DNA of 64,000 nucleotides from Agriotes lineatus (lineage: Eukaryota > Arthropoda > Insecta > Coleoptera > Elateridae), in assembly GCA_940337035.1 (NCBI GenBank), contig CALNHX010000287.1, positions 124,001 through 188,000 on the forward strand. Reading direction: 5' to 3'. Shown one piece after another: positions 33,453-44,082 of the stretch. Within the stretch, counting starts at the first letter, position 1, and each line of letters starts with the position of its first letter. A program made the translations under genes and the position numbers. Below the pieces are notes generated by a model, which made no database searches, was not told the DNA's origin, and saw nothing but the letters and a program-made list of their open reading frames with translations.

Positions 33453-34660
33453 TCAATGTCTGTGTCCAAGGGCTACACTTAAGGGGTCTGATGAGCTGTA
33501 TGCGTTCTCCAGAAAGTCCTTCAAAAGATCGTAACTTAGTGGATAATTTTTGTTTTCGTTTTTGATTAGACATTCTACATGTTTCAGATGTTCTTCAAGA
33601 GTTTGATATATACTGCGGTCACATTGGGATAACTTATATTTTTTAGTCGACTGATGGGGTTTTTTAAATCGTTCAGAGTTTTCAGGCACATTCTGTGTGG
33701 TATTGGAGTTATCCGCCAAAACTGTAGTCCCGTCTTCTTTCGGTGTGTCGCTGGACGTAGTACTTGATATCTGTCTTTTTAAACTTTTGTTGGGTGGTGC
33801 TTCAAGTGAAGTGCTGCATTGGTTTGCGAACATTCGGTGTTTGTGATGGCGTTGTTACTTTGTCCAACTGTTGCAAGGACGTTACTCTGATCTATGTGCG
33901 CGACATTATTCAGATCTTGTGTGTGAATGACGCTATTCTGATCTTCCGTGTTAATGGTGCCACTGCTGCATTGCGCTGCTAGGTGTCCAGGTTGTTTACA
34001 TAGATAGCATGAAATACCGTCAGCTGATAAAAAAAATCTGTATGAAGAATCTTCGTTGTATGAGAATGGAATCTGGCACTTCGGGGCAATCTTCGGAGAC
34101 GTAAATCTGGCGACAAAAACTTAAAATATGCGAGAATCCCTCGTCGCCGAGACCAGCACAAAGAAATGACATTGGTGAGACTAATTTTAAATGTTTTGCT
34201 TTAAGAGCGTTTTCAATTACCTCGTGTGGTATAATTGGAGATACGTTTTATAGGACAATCCTTTTTGCTGGCGTTATCAAACGTCGCAACTTCAGTCTGT
34301 GCGGTCCCACTTCAATTTCGTTGCATGTTACTGTAATTATGCTTACAAAGTAAATGCAAAATCTGTTGTTAGAAATTTTGGAGGCGAAACGGATGTAACT
34401 GGGATTAATCATGTTAGATATGGACTTAATATAATCAAGTTGCGCTAAACCATCTACAGTATCAGACTTAGTATAATCAAGTTTTGCTAAACCATCTACA
34501 GTATCAATAACTGTGCCCTGCACTTTTTTGTGATATATGGTGCGTTGGGTACTGGCAACAGCAGAAAAACTGCATTGATTATTAACATTGCCACTGGTAG
34601 TTTTAAATGAGGTCAAGGACTAAAGTTTGGGGAATATTATTAGAATTTGCCATTTTGAAA
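33453..34660 (-). pseudogene. LINE ORF1 (gag-like) with zinc knuckle
   Basis: A plausible start ATG lies near 34657 (MANSNNIPQTL), with a frame change into the 34248-34616 frame. That frame has a short internal duplication of the GLAKLDYTKSDTVDGLAQLD type. A CCHC knuckle reading CYLCKQPGHLAAQC is at about 33970-34010. The frame 33453-33833 is the Ser/Thr-rich end. It would be the RNA-binding protein of the LINE. Confidence 0.75.
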
Positions 34661-34690
34661 GGGATCAAAGATAAACAGGGACGGGGTCAG

Positions 34691-35023
34691 GTAAGACATG
34701 TGTCCCCCTTATCACACACGCACAAAATAATCGCAATTCACAAAGCACTTTCGGATTCAACCTTCTCGTAAGAAAGCTGAAACATGAATCCAAGCCAAAC
34801 TTTGTTTACACAGTTTGTTGGTGTTTAGTTTTACGTAACCTAGCAATAGAACTAAGGACAAAACATCGTTGGTAAGCGATATTTTGCAACAAGGCCACTT
34901 AGTTTTTGAGTAGGTACCTTGTTTTGTGAATATTTTGCATGGTGCCCAATATTCAGTGATATACTGTTGTTATTGGTCGAAAAAAGCAAATGTCTGTAAT
35001 ATGATTGGCTTATATGTTATAGT
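34691..35023. other. LINE 5' leader and spacer
   Basis: Likely 5' leader of the LINE followed by AT-rich sequence. No separate feature is visible. Confidence 0.4.
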
Positions 35024-35142
35024 GTTGAATAGTCACTTGAATACCTTTTAGGAAGATATATCCGCTGATATTTTTTTGATTGGTCAAGAAACGTCAAATT
35101 CTGGAACTTTCATTGGTCACTTTTTGACAGGTGACAGGTGAA
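35024..35142. mobile_element. Short MITE copy
   Basis: It matches 43658-43783 in inverted orientation (cacttgaatacctt, gatatatccnctgatat, cattggtcactttttgacag, caggtgaattgaatagtca). The outer ends are partly inverted ('atagtcacttgaa' and 'ttgaatagtca'). Non-coding. Confidence 0.6.
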
Positions 35143-35159
35143 TTGAATAGTCAAAAATA

Positions 35160-36890
35160 TTTTTAAAAATATATTGCCCTCTTGAGGACTTTCCAAAAAT
35201 TTTTCTCATTATTTGGTCCTCTTTAACTTCGGATATGTCTTGCACATTGGGATATACGAAAAATGTTTCTTTTTTTGTATTTTTTTTTTCGTAAGCAGTT
35301 GACAGTAAAGTTATTGTCCGTCTCATTAATTTGCTCAATTTTAGCAAAAAAATCTGTCTCGCTTATTGGTGGAAAACTTTACTATCACAAAGTCTCCAAT
35401 GCTGAAATTTGGCTTTCATTGTTTTCCTCACTGCTTAAATCGAAAGTATTCTGAACCTCCTCTACATCAGAAAGATCTGACAAATCTTGGGACATTCCAG
35501 GGGATCGGTCCTAAACCATTTCTTCGTCCTGCTCTAGAGGTTCTTTCTCCACAAGAGTATTAATTCAATCTCCAACAGAAACACTCTTGCCAGCTTCCAC
35601 GCTTACTCTTCTGCCTCATTTCGGAGCGCTTTCCCCTCCTGTTCTTAATTGTTTAAACGGGAAACAGTTGTGTCACTCCGTGTTTGCTCTACCTACCTCA
35701 TTTTCATTTTCAGCATTTTCTGTCTTTTTTTAAATGACTTATTTTTTAGCGTTTGGTCTGGTTTAAAGGGGACTATCCCACATGCCTTAAAGCCTGCTTT
35801 TGTGTTTTCTTCACTTCTTAAACCGACGTTATCAATAGTTGCGTTTAAAAGTCTCGGAAAAACGGTTTTTGGCAGGACTCCCCTATTTTTAAGTTTCCAA
35901 TCTTCTAAGGTCTTTTTCCATGCATGTTTAAGGGGGCGGAAGTAGGCAACATCTAGAAGCTGCAGTAAGTCGGTTGAATTGGGAGGAAACAGAACAAATT
36001 TAATGTTGTTATTTTCGCAGGCCTCTACAAGGCTGACTGTTAAATGGCTGCAGAGATTATCACCTAACATAACTTTGCTTCTTTCCAGTGAGTTAAAATA
36101 TGGCAGCGCAATGGACATGAACCAGTCCTCAAATGTCTCGGCATCAAATCATCCGCTTAGGGTTCTGTTATACCGGGCATTTGGGAAGCCGCCCTCTGTC
36201 CAGCCTTCATACATGTGTTTGGCTTTGTATACAATATAGGGCGGTAATAATTTTGTATCTCTTGACACCGCAAACATTACGCTCGTGCTTGATTTAGAGG
36301 TATCAATCACTATATGGGTATGTTTTTTGCCTTTTCTGACAACCACCAAAATTTGGCCCTGGTCATCACAAAAGTTTGTCTCGTCGTAGTTTATAATATT
36401 AGCGGGAGGAACGCCATCGATGGTAGTGCCAATTCGGTAAAATACTTTTGAACTACCTCATATGTTACAGCTGCTCTGACCCTCTTTGTGTTTTCAGCTA
36501 ACTTTATGGTCAAATCCTCGTGTCTGCCCATAAATGATGTGAACCAGTCGACTCCTGGAGAATTGTTCTCAAAGCGTTTCTCGGTTCTTTCAGTCTTTGT
36601 TAAGTATTGTTGTACCATGTACCTCACATCGTAGCTTTTGAAGGGAAACTCCCAGTCGGCACACAGAAGAAGAGCGTCTCCTAGCTTGCGTTCTTCAACT
36701 GCAGATAGAGCCGGTTGGCCTCCAATTTTTCGTTCTGCAGGCGCACGGACATTATCGTACACCTTGCTGTATGTTACTCCAAAGTTTTCCGTCACCCTAG
36801 GCATCCCTCGTTTGACCGCCTCAACCGCCCTTTTTAAGTAGACTGGGTTATATACTTGTTTTCTTATAGTTTTACTTTCGGGGCATCTTT
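35160..36890 (-). pseudogene. pogo/CENP-B-like transposase pseudogene
   Basis: Order on the minus strand: an N-terminal helix-turn-helix segment reading VYLKRAVEAVKRGM and MPRVTENFGVTYSKVYDNVR (36391-36880), then a DDE domain with NYDETNFCDD, MLGDNLCSHL and the final NSTDLLQLLD (35693-36400). The tail includes FVYPNVQDISEVKEDQIMRK (35117-35347). It would cut and paste DNA at TA sites. Frame breaks at about 36390 and 36140 and between body and tail disable it. I could not find its terminal inverted repeats. Confidence 0.88.
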
Positions 36891-36899
36891 AATCTAAAA

Positions 36900-37620
36900 A
36901 AAATTTCAAATATATATTAGTTATACTCTCGGTTATGCCACAAAGGGTGAGACTGGGAGGGGGCGAGGGGTAAGTAAAGGACTTACTAAAAGTACTTGGA
37001 TTTCCTACAAAATAAACTCACAAAAAAACTTTAATGACAAAGAGAGTTTTATTTACACCAATTAGTTAGTGATTGATTTAACCCACCATTTCCCCACTTT
37101 TTATAAAAATGTAAATAAAAAATTACACAATGTTGATAAAAAACCAAAAACTTTTTACTACTAGGGCTAGATAATAGTTAAACTCAAATTTACTTATCAC
37201 GTTCTCTCAGCTCTCTTTTCTGTGACCCTGCACAATCAAACGTTTCCACAAGTTTCCCAAAACTACTTTTTTACACCTCTAAAATAACTGACCTCGATGG
37301 ACCGACAAAATAAACCTTCTTGCCTGCTCTCGTAGACTGATATTTCCTGCAGTAATTTGTCGGCTTTCTCCGCGCGCTGACTGGTGTATACTAGCAGTAC
37401 TAAAAACATTAGCCAAAATATACATGATGTTTGGTTTCACCACAGTATAAACAGCAATTGCTGTGTATACTGTGGTTTCATCCCTGCTGATCGGTTTCAC
37501 CCTGTTTTGACGGCACTCATTGTTTTCTTTTATGAGTTTTTTTTAACGCTTATTTCTGGCACACTCTGTATATAAAGGAGCTTCTCTTGTCTGACTCATC
37601 ACCGCCCAGCCTAAACCCCT
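36900..37620. other. Non-coding, contains one palindrome
   Basis: No gene is visible. The only structure is a 36-bp near-perfect palindrome at 37440-37475 (CCACAGTATA...TATACTGTGG) with one mismatched pair. Confidence 0.55.
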
Positions 37621-38760
37621 GGATTCTGAAACATGAAATTCAATGACGTAAGCACCCACTAAGAAGGAATTTTTTGAAATTCGACCCCCTAACTATTACA
37701 CGAATTCCTAAATATCTTTTAACCTGATCAAATATCGATTTGTTTTTTGCTTATAGACGTTACCCATACAAATCCATAAGTACTTACACGATTTTGCCCT
37801 AATCAACCCTTAAAGGTGCGAATCAAGATTTGGGGGTGAATTATAGTACAACCCTTCTCTCTCCTTTGGTTGTTAAGCTAGAACTTTCTTTTTTAGCATA
37901 TAGATCTCTTTTTAAAATTTTAGAGGTTTCTTAAATTTCACCCCTTTATGGGTTAAAGTTAAAAAGGGGGGAAGTGAACTCAAAAACCTTAAATGTTAGA
38001 ATGTTATAAAAGGGGTAAAATTGGTTTTTCATTGATTGTGGTTTTATCCGCCTGACTGACCGCATAGAAAGTTTAAATTTGATCAATGAGTTTCTTTCAA
38101 AAATCGGGTAAAACTTTTTCGGGATTTTCAGAATTCGCCAAATGAGTTAAGTGGGGTGGTGTTTCGTTTTTTTTAAATCGGGTCAAGTTCCAAGTTCTTT
38201 TCAGGGTTTTTTGGAATTAGCTCACCAAAAATTTAATAAGGCTAGATGTGTTAGAAAAGATTACCACAAAGCGAGAACTACTGCAGATAGCAAATTGCAA
38301 TTCAGCATATTAGTTCATTTTACCTATCAGTTCAAACGGTTTCCAACGTTTTTCGGAATTTTCTCTCAAAGATCGCCATTACGTTGTAACTACTGCTGAT
38401 AGGAAGCTAAATTGCCGAAATTTAGTTTTTTTACAAATCAGTTCAAGGAGTTAAATGGGGTGGATATGTGTTTATCAAGATCGCCCTTACGCGGTAACTA
38501 CTGCGGGTAGTACGTTAAAATTCGGAAAATCAGTTTCCTCTACAAATCGAGTTTAACCGTTTTCAGGGTTTTTCAGTATTCACTTCCTCAAAAGGGTTAA
38601 ATAGAGTTTCTAAAGATCTCGACTAAGCAACAACTACTCCAAGTAGGAAGCTAAATTTCCACAAATCAGTTCCTTTTATAAATCGGGCCAAACTATTTGT
38701 TCGGCTTTTCAAAATTCACCACTTAAAGAGGTTAAATGGGGTGGATGTATGCTTCTATAG
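37620..38760. repeat. Degenerate tandem repeat, unit roughly 130-160 bp
   Basis: Recurring blocks are 'aatcgggtcaaact', 'ttttcagaattc', 'gttaaatggggtgg', and 'cggtaactactgc.ggtag..agctaaatt'. Spacing varies and copies are diverged, so it is an old array. The leading part (37620-37700) with 'cccctggattctgaaacatg' has the look of a dispersed insect repeat. Confidence 0.55.
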
Positions 38761-39157
38761 ACTGCTGAACACCGTTTTGTACGTCATCGTCGCTGTCAAA
38801 GCGCCTTCCTCCAAAATCACGCTTCAACTTCAAGAACAAGTGGTAGTCAGAAGTTGCGAGATCAGGGCTGTAAGGCGGGTGATCGAACTGTTCCCAACCG
38901 AATGCTTGAATAAGGTTTTGAGTGACACCAGCAGAATGGGGACGTGCGTTGTCATGAAGCAACACTGCCTTGACTGAGCATTCCACGCCTTTTGTTTTGA
39001 ATTGGCGCCGAAGTGTTCTCAATGTTGTGCCACCTAATAATAAATTATCAGCCAGATAACTTACCTTTAGATGTCTCTCTTTACTCCGGCCAGCTTGAAA
39101 CTTGTTTGCAAATGGGTAAAAGAAATGTGGGATTTTATTTTTAGCTTCACTTCTCAT
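38732..39157 (-). pseudogene. mariner transposase C-terminal fragment
   Basis: Includes VLLHDNARPHSAG (second catalytic Asp region), HPPYSPDLATSDYHLFLKLK (final Asp of DD34D) and DFGGRRFDSDDDVQNGVQQS. The first half of the protein with helix-turn-helix is missing or unrecognisable; the frame starts with sequence that looks joined by deletion (RQFKTKGVECSV). Inactive. Confidence 0.88.
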
Positions 39158-39580
39158 ATAGGCTTATATTTACAGTGAAATAAACAATAATTTCGCGCCA
39201 AACAGTTTATTTATTGTTAATTACAACTTTCTGGTTTATGGTATCTGTTCTTTAAAAAAAATGTTGATTCTAATTGTATATTATCAAAGGAAATTATTTT
39301 ATCTACCTTGAGAACTGAAATAATAACTTTATTAGTATTACTTGATGCAGGGTATATAATCAGTATTATAAGGTTTACTCTTTCCTAATTGAATTTAGCT
39401 TTATTCACGTTTGGTTGTAATTTTGGAGCTCTATAAATTATACATATATTGTCCAACATAATGTTTAATTAATCATCTGCTTATTCTTGTATGCTGGCTC
39501 AATATATTAACCCTCCTTAAGACTATCTTTGTGAACGGTTATATTTACTTGATTCTAACTTCTTTCAATTCTCATTACAT
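39158..39580. other. No gene recognised
   Basis: AT-rich sequence; no inverted ends for the mariner remnant could be identified. Confidence 0.45.
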
Positions 39581-39628
39581 TAGTTTTATGAGTTATTTTA
39601 TATCGGTTAAGCCTGGTATTATAACGTA

Positions 39629-39862
39629 CAGTCGTGTGCAAATAAATCTGGGACAGTGTTTTTTTCACATGCAGATTCAGTTAAGAATTGAAGAATATCT
39701 CCATGGATTTCCTGCTATCAGAAAGAGTTACATTAAACTTTAACAGGTACTGAAACCCTTAACTCTCTCTGATAAGAGGAAATCCATGGAAATATTCTTC
39801 AAATTCTTAACTGAATCTGCATGTGAAAAAAACACTGTCCCAGATTTATTTGCACATGACTG
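39629..39862. mobile_element. Almost fully palindromic TA-flanked MITE, 234 bp
   Basis: Starts CAGTCGTGTGCAAATAAATC and ends with its near complement; arms of about 110 bp meet at a small central loop. TA duplicates at 39627-39628 and 39863-39864. The flanking sequence reappears at 43253-43333 without the insert ('aacgtacattac'), giving an empty-site comparison. The ends suggest a Tc1/mariner-type element. Confidence 0.9.
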
Positions 39863-39864
39863 TA

Positions 39865-41030
39865 CATTACTATTAAATGACTTACATTTTGACAAATGTC
39901 AAACTACATTAATTTTATTAGAATTTCTAATCTCTTGTCCTAATTACTTTCTTTTGTGACTGTTAAGAACACTGATTATGTCAAATCTACCCTAGTGAAT
40001 ACTTAACTTTGCCTTCTACAGGAAAGCCTCGTTATCATTCACATATATTATATAGTTATTGCACCAACCTCACTGAATTTCATTCCTTTTTACTTTAGGT
40101 TATTCTGGATCCAGTTGAAACAGCTTATGTTCCTTCTCCCCTAGCTAGTATTATTATCTAGTTGCTTACTTCTAATTGAACACTGGCTATCTATCTTAGT
40201 TACGGTACCTATTTGACTTCTCGGACTAAGTTATTTCTCCGCCTTCACAGCAATTCCCATGAAGGTGCTATGGCCTATCCCAGACTGACGGCAGCTCAAA
40301 TTCAGCAGCTTTCTTCTATTACGAATTATCCTGGCGAGGTCATTAACAGAAAGGCTGGAGAATTATCCTCGGCACTTCCCTTTTTTTGGAAAACACAATT
40401 TGTTTTTCAATAAGCTGCCTTGTTCTCTAAACCGTTAATAGGGCGTGATGTGCTTTCTATATTCTTAGGTGCTCTGAAACAATAAAGAAGCCGACCTGCG
40501 ATTGATTACTAATAATAATCAAAGGTAGTAAAAATCGCAGATCAACCCCCCTACCGTTTATACACCACGGCAGCTCTGAAAACTTTACTTACCGCGATGG
40601 CCCTAGCTAACTCAAATTTCGGCGGCCTTGGGTCGTAGGTTCTAAGCATTAGCTATACTTCTGCAAGCTCTTTTTTTAGAAAACACAGGGCGGCAGAAAT
40701 CCCAAGATTTCAAGTAATTAACTAATTAACAACAAACAATTAAAGTTTATTTAATAATCAATTATTCGTTGTTTCGTAAAGTCAGTAATAAACATTAAAA
40801 TTGATTTAAATATAATCAGAATGTCACAATACAGTACTGTAAATATGCTGAAGAATGCAGCACGCACCACAGAAAAAAATAAACCCCTTTTTGGGTTCTC
40901 CAATTAAGTTTAAATCACTAATCATGCAAGGAATAAGCTTATTACATTCATATAATTCAACCGTTCACCCGGTTATGGATTGCAAGCGGCGTGGGAGCAC
41001 CTTTTACAAGTTGCTTAATAAACACCCAGA
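39865..41030. other. Non-coding sequence with a local hairpin
   Basis: A hairpin pair 'gacctgcgatt' and 'aatcgcagatc' surrounds 40490-40545. A repeat core shared with 43300-43333 covers the first 40 bases. No gene is visible. Confidence 0.45.
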
Positions 41031-41296
41031 ATTATAGTTCAATGATAAATTAAGTTTAAATATTGTGAAAGTCAAATACATATCCAACAAAAGTACATGT
41101 AATTAAGTTATGATTAAAGTTATGGTTGTAATTCTGACAGTGGTCAGTTTTGGAAAATTACATTTATAATATTAATTATTATTAATTGTGAACTAATTTA
41201 ATCAGCCGAACCAAATAATTTCGATGGCCGGTTTGTTTATCTGCTTTCGAAGCGAGCGATAAACGCCAAGAAATTGACTAACCTTGGATTATATAT

Positions 41297-41404
41297 ATTG
41301 GTCCTTATCAATTATTAGACCTTACTAAAACCAATGCCACTATTAGAATAGGAAAAAAATCTGTCACAGTACATTTAAACAGATTAAAACCTTTTTCAGG
41401 TTAA
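41297..41404 (+). pseudogene. End of pol (integrase C-terminus), copy 1
   Basis: 35 codons ending in TAA, including GPYQLLDLTKTN and VTVHLNRLKPF. This is the basic end of a retroviral-type integrase with the typical 'hvnrLKpf'. A likely splice acceptor, ttttttcag|g type, overlaps the stop and would serve env. Confidence 0.75.
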
Positions 41405-41406
41405 CT

Positions 41407-41949
41407 GTGGGCTTCGCCTACACTCAAAAACTGCAACCCCTCGATGATGGATCGGGGTTGTATTATTATAAATTAGGCACGGCAAGAACTACTACCTCCA
41501 CTTGGAAACTCATTACACATCTCAATATTAGTGCTATTGAGAGGGAATTACACAATTTTGCTATACTAAAAGATAAATTAAACTCCATTTGTCCTCAGTA
41601 TCCCGAGGATACACTTAAACAAGTATGTGCTAATGTCCTTAATACATATAATCACCAGTTGCCTATTTTACAACATAAATTTTTCGAAATCTCTGAATTA
41701 ATTAATCATTCAACTATATTTTCCACTCGAACTCGTAGGGCCATAGATTTTTTAGGCACTATTTGGAAATTTATAGCAGGAAGCCCTGATGCTTCTGATG
41801 CTAGATACTATGACAATGCAATTAAAGAAACTCATGCAGATCAACAAAGAATCGAAATGTTATTAAAGGAACAAATCAAATTGTTTCTAGTACAATTTCA
41901 AATTTCAACCTTACAATGGTATCACTCCAAAATTATACCACTAAATTAA
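41407..41949 (+). pseudogene. Envelope protein fragment, copy 1
   Basis: 180 codons without ATG (starts GTG after the pol stop). It resembles the surface subunit of insect endogenous retrovirus envelopes related to baculovirus F proteins. A furin-type site RTRR near residue 115 is followed by a fusion-peptide-like IDFLGTIWKFIAGSPDASDA. A frame change near 41880 relative to copy 2 ends the protein early. No signal peptide or membrane anchor; not functional. Confidence 0.8.
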
Positions 41950-41984
41950 ACGATCAAGCACGAAAGCTTAATCAATTAAAGTAG

Positions 41985-43030
41985 TAGGGTTACCTCACTT
42001 CTGGAACACTTCAAGGTCACCGATTAGAGTCTGACAGACTTACACTTCTGGATATTGCGCAACATGTTCTGGATATTGCGCAACATCAACCCCAGGGGGC
42101 AGAGCCCCAGCCGCCATATTGTGGGGCCCGCATGCGCAACACCAACTCCAGGGGGCAGAGCCCTAGCCGCCGGGGCCCCCATGTTCAAGTATATATTTTC
42201 GGGTAAATTTTTATATTAAAAATGTAAGATATTGCGTAACATGTTCTGGGTATTGCGCAACATCAACCCCAGGGGGGCAAAGCCCCAGTCGCCATATTGT
42301 GGGGCCCTCATGTGCAAGTTCGGGAGCGGAGAAAGTTTCATCAGGTTTTTTTGTATATTTAAGGCTAATTTATCCCAGCGCTGCGGTTAACTGCCAAATT
42401 TTGATGAGCGTGGGAACCGGAAAGGTGACATCTTCATTAGCTTGAGTGTCATCTTCATAATGCCAAATGTCAAAGTTCATCGGAGTCTGTGCCGCCATAT
42501 TGTGGGGCTTCCTTGAGCAAGTTAGAGGCCGGAGAAAGCCTCAGCCGCCGGGCCCGGGGGCAAAGCCCCAGCAGCCGGGTCCCCTTGTGCAAGTATATAT
42601 TTTCGGGTAAATTTTTATTGTAAAAATGTAAGATATAGCGTAACATGCTCTGGATATTGCGCAACACCAACCTCGAGGGGCAGAGCCCCAGCCGCCGGAC
42701 CCCCATGTTCAAGTATATATTTTCGGGTAATTTTTTAAAGCCAAATATCAAAGTTTATCGGTATCTGTCAGACACCGGGGCAGAGCTCCAGCCGCCGGGT
42801 CCGCATGTGCAATATCAACCCTAGGCCAAATGTCAAGGGTTATCGGAGTCTGTCAGACTCCAAAAATCTATCTTTCTCTCTCTAACACATAGGTTTCTAC
42901 AAAAAATTCATCTTTCTCTCTGTAACACATAGGTTTCTGTAGGTATCTCTATCTACATAACATAAAAATGCAGGAGCGGAGGAAGTTTCAAGGTCACATC
43001 AACCCCAGAGGGCAGAGAGGACGCAAAGGT
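41985..43030. repeat. GC-rich interspersed repeat field
   Basis: Repeated blocks: 'ggatattgcgcaacat', 'ccaggggcagagccccagccgcc', 'tatattttcgggtaaattttta' (at about 42192, 42597 and 42717), and 'gtctgtcagac'. Spacings are irregular, suggesting repeated local duplication and rearrangement. 'ggggcagagcccc' is itself a hairpin. Open frames here are accidental. Confidence 0.65.
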
Positions 43031-43252
43031 GTCATCTTCATTATCTTGAGTGTCATCTTGCCATCGTGGAAACCGGTTTCAAAGGTCGTTAGATGTGAAT
43101 AACATCCCCTAAAGGCTTTGGCACACAGGACGCGGTCTTTCGCTGCGAGCAGCGATCGCGCGATCTTCTCGGCGGTCGGCGATATGGCTACGTCACCTAT
43201 GGAGCGGTAGCTGTGTAAGCGATCCAGTGTTGTGATAGTCTTCTGTAGAGCA
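43031..43252. other. GC-rich non-coding stretch
   Basis: Contains 'ggctttggcacacaggacgcgg' style and 'gcgatcgcgcgatc' sequence. No gene or clear ends. It may be part of another repeat family. Confidence 0.35.
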
Positions 43253-43333
43253 CGTTTTATGAGTTATTTTATATCGGTTAAGCCTGGTATTATAACGTAC
43301 ATTACTATTAAATGACTTATATTTTGACATATG
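43253..43333. repeat. Repeat core, empty site of the 39629 MITE
   Basis: Matches 39586-39628 joined to 39863-39906 with almost no changes. It abuts the truncated thioredoxin reductase exon at about 43334. Confidence 0.8.
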
Positions 43334-43617
43334 TCCGGAAACTCCTCATCCTCGTCATTTTTCCACTTTACTAGCAGTTTGTTACCTCGGAGCTTTTCTA
43401 CCGATTGTGGGAAGCACCTGCAAGGCTCTTAGTTAGCGCTTTTAAGGGTGATTGTTATGAACGTACTTCAGCAGAAACTTCACGCCTCTGCCCTGCATGG
43501 ATTCGTAGATGATCTGCCCCATTTGGCGGTCGAATTCTCTTCCCACCATCGATCGCCCCATTATAGTGGTGTCATAACCTAGGCCTTTTAAAAAGCCGGC
43601 ACATTCGAGACCGACGT
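43334..43617 (-). pseudogene. Thioredoxin reductase fragment: two exons and one intron
   Basis: Exon A (43467-43617) follows an AG acceptor and reads, after a split Tyr codon, VGLECAGFLKGLGYDTTIMG to GRGVKFLLK. A 49-nt intron (43418-43466) has GTACGT donor, ctaac branch-like motif and ttgcag acceptor. Joining it restores the frame into exon B, CFPQSVEKLRGNKLLVKWKN, with no stop. These match the NADPH-binding region of insect thioredoxin reductases. Exon B is cut at about 43334 by a repeat, and no other exon is visible nearby. So it is a displaced gene fragment with functional-looking splice sites, not a processed copy. Confidence 0.85.
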
Positions 43618-43657
43618 CTATTTGTTTATAAGAGAGCACGTTTGCAGTAGTATTTTG

Positions 43658-43783
43658 CTGACTATTCAATTCACCTGTCATCTGTCAAAAAGTGACCAAT
43701 GAAAATCCAGAATTCTGACGTTTCTTGACTAATCAAAAAAATATCAGTGGATATATCTTCCTAGAAGGTATTCAAGTGACTAT
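43658..43783. mobile_element. Short MITE copy (inverted relative to 35024)
   Basis: Same family as 35024-35142. It lies about 40 bp upstream of the thioredoxin reductase exon, in what would be intron sequence. Confidence 0.6.
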
Positions 43784-43927
43784 TTTTAACAAATGCGATT
43801 TTTATTAGAAAAAGTCAATATTAGTGTTCTGTTACTATAGAAATTGCGTAGTTTGTTGCTAGATTTACTGAAAATTAATTTGAAAAGGTAGTTTGGTTCA
43901 TTAAATAGTCCCTCGAATACTATTCTT

Positions 43928-44082
43928 AGTCAAAGTTGAGTAGATTATTTTTGCGGTGATATCACTACTCATGTCCATTGCGCTTGGGATTAGGACTCGT
44001 GCTATCGCACTCGTCCTAATCGTACAAAAGCGCAATGGACATTCGTGACACCACCGCAAAAATAGTCGACATAACTTTGACT
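43928..44082. repeat. Long palindrome, about 75-bp arms
   Basis: The left arm (agtcaaagtt, tttttgcggtg, tgtccattgcgctt, attagga) is matched in complement on the right, ending at aactttgact. The apex is GTGC-TATC-GCAC at about 44004-44015. Confidence 0.85.

Larger units (their letters stand above)
29575..34690 (-). mobile_element. Degenerate LINE with RNase H (I/Jockey group)
   Basis: Minus-strand order: ORF1 with a CCHC knuckle (33453-34660), endonuclease (32715-33260), RT (30793-32283) and RNase H (30002-30475). Endonuclease plus RT plus RNase H is the layout of the I and related groups, so I place it there by inference. Many stops and frame breaks. The 3' end is near 29575 and the 5' leader reaches at least 34690. 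Confidence 0.85.
41031..41980 (+). mobile_element. Errantivirus-like pol-end/env fragment, copy 1
   Basis: A unit shared with 44407-45366 (about 95% similar by eye). It comprises about 265 bases of leader-like non-coding DNA, the last 35 codons of pol (41297-41404) and the start of env (41407-41949). The join of leader to pol end is identical in both copies, so both come from one deletion derivative. The copy loses similarity at about 41976. Confidence 0.8.

Noticed and set aside
42470..42751. 93-codon minus frame with repeated GTRLLGLCP-like units
   Set aside because: It is a product of the GC-rich repeat blocks and not a gene.
41985..43030. CRISPR-like array
   Set aside because: Repeat blocks are irregularly spaced, differ in length, and the DNA is eukaryotic.
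39587..43333. Treating 39587-43333 as one transposon with direct terminal repeats
   Set aside because: The 75-bp core repeat at both sides has no LTR-like ends, and the interior is a mix of unrelated pieces.
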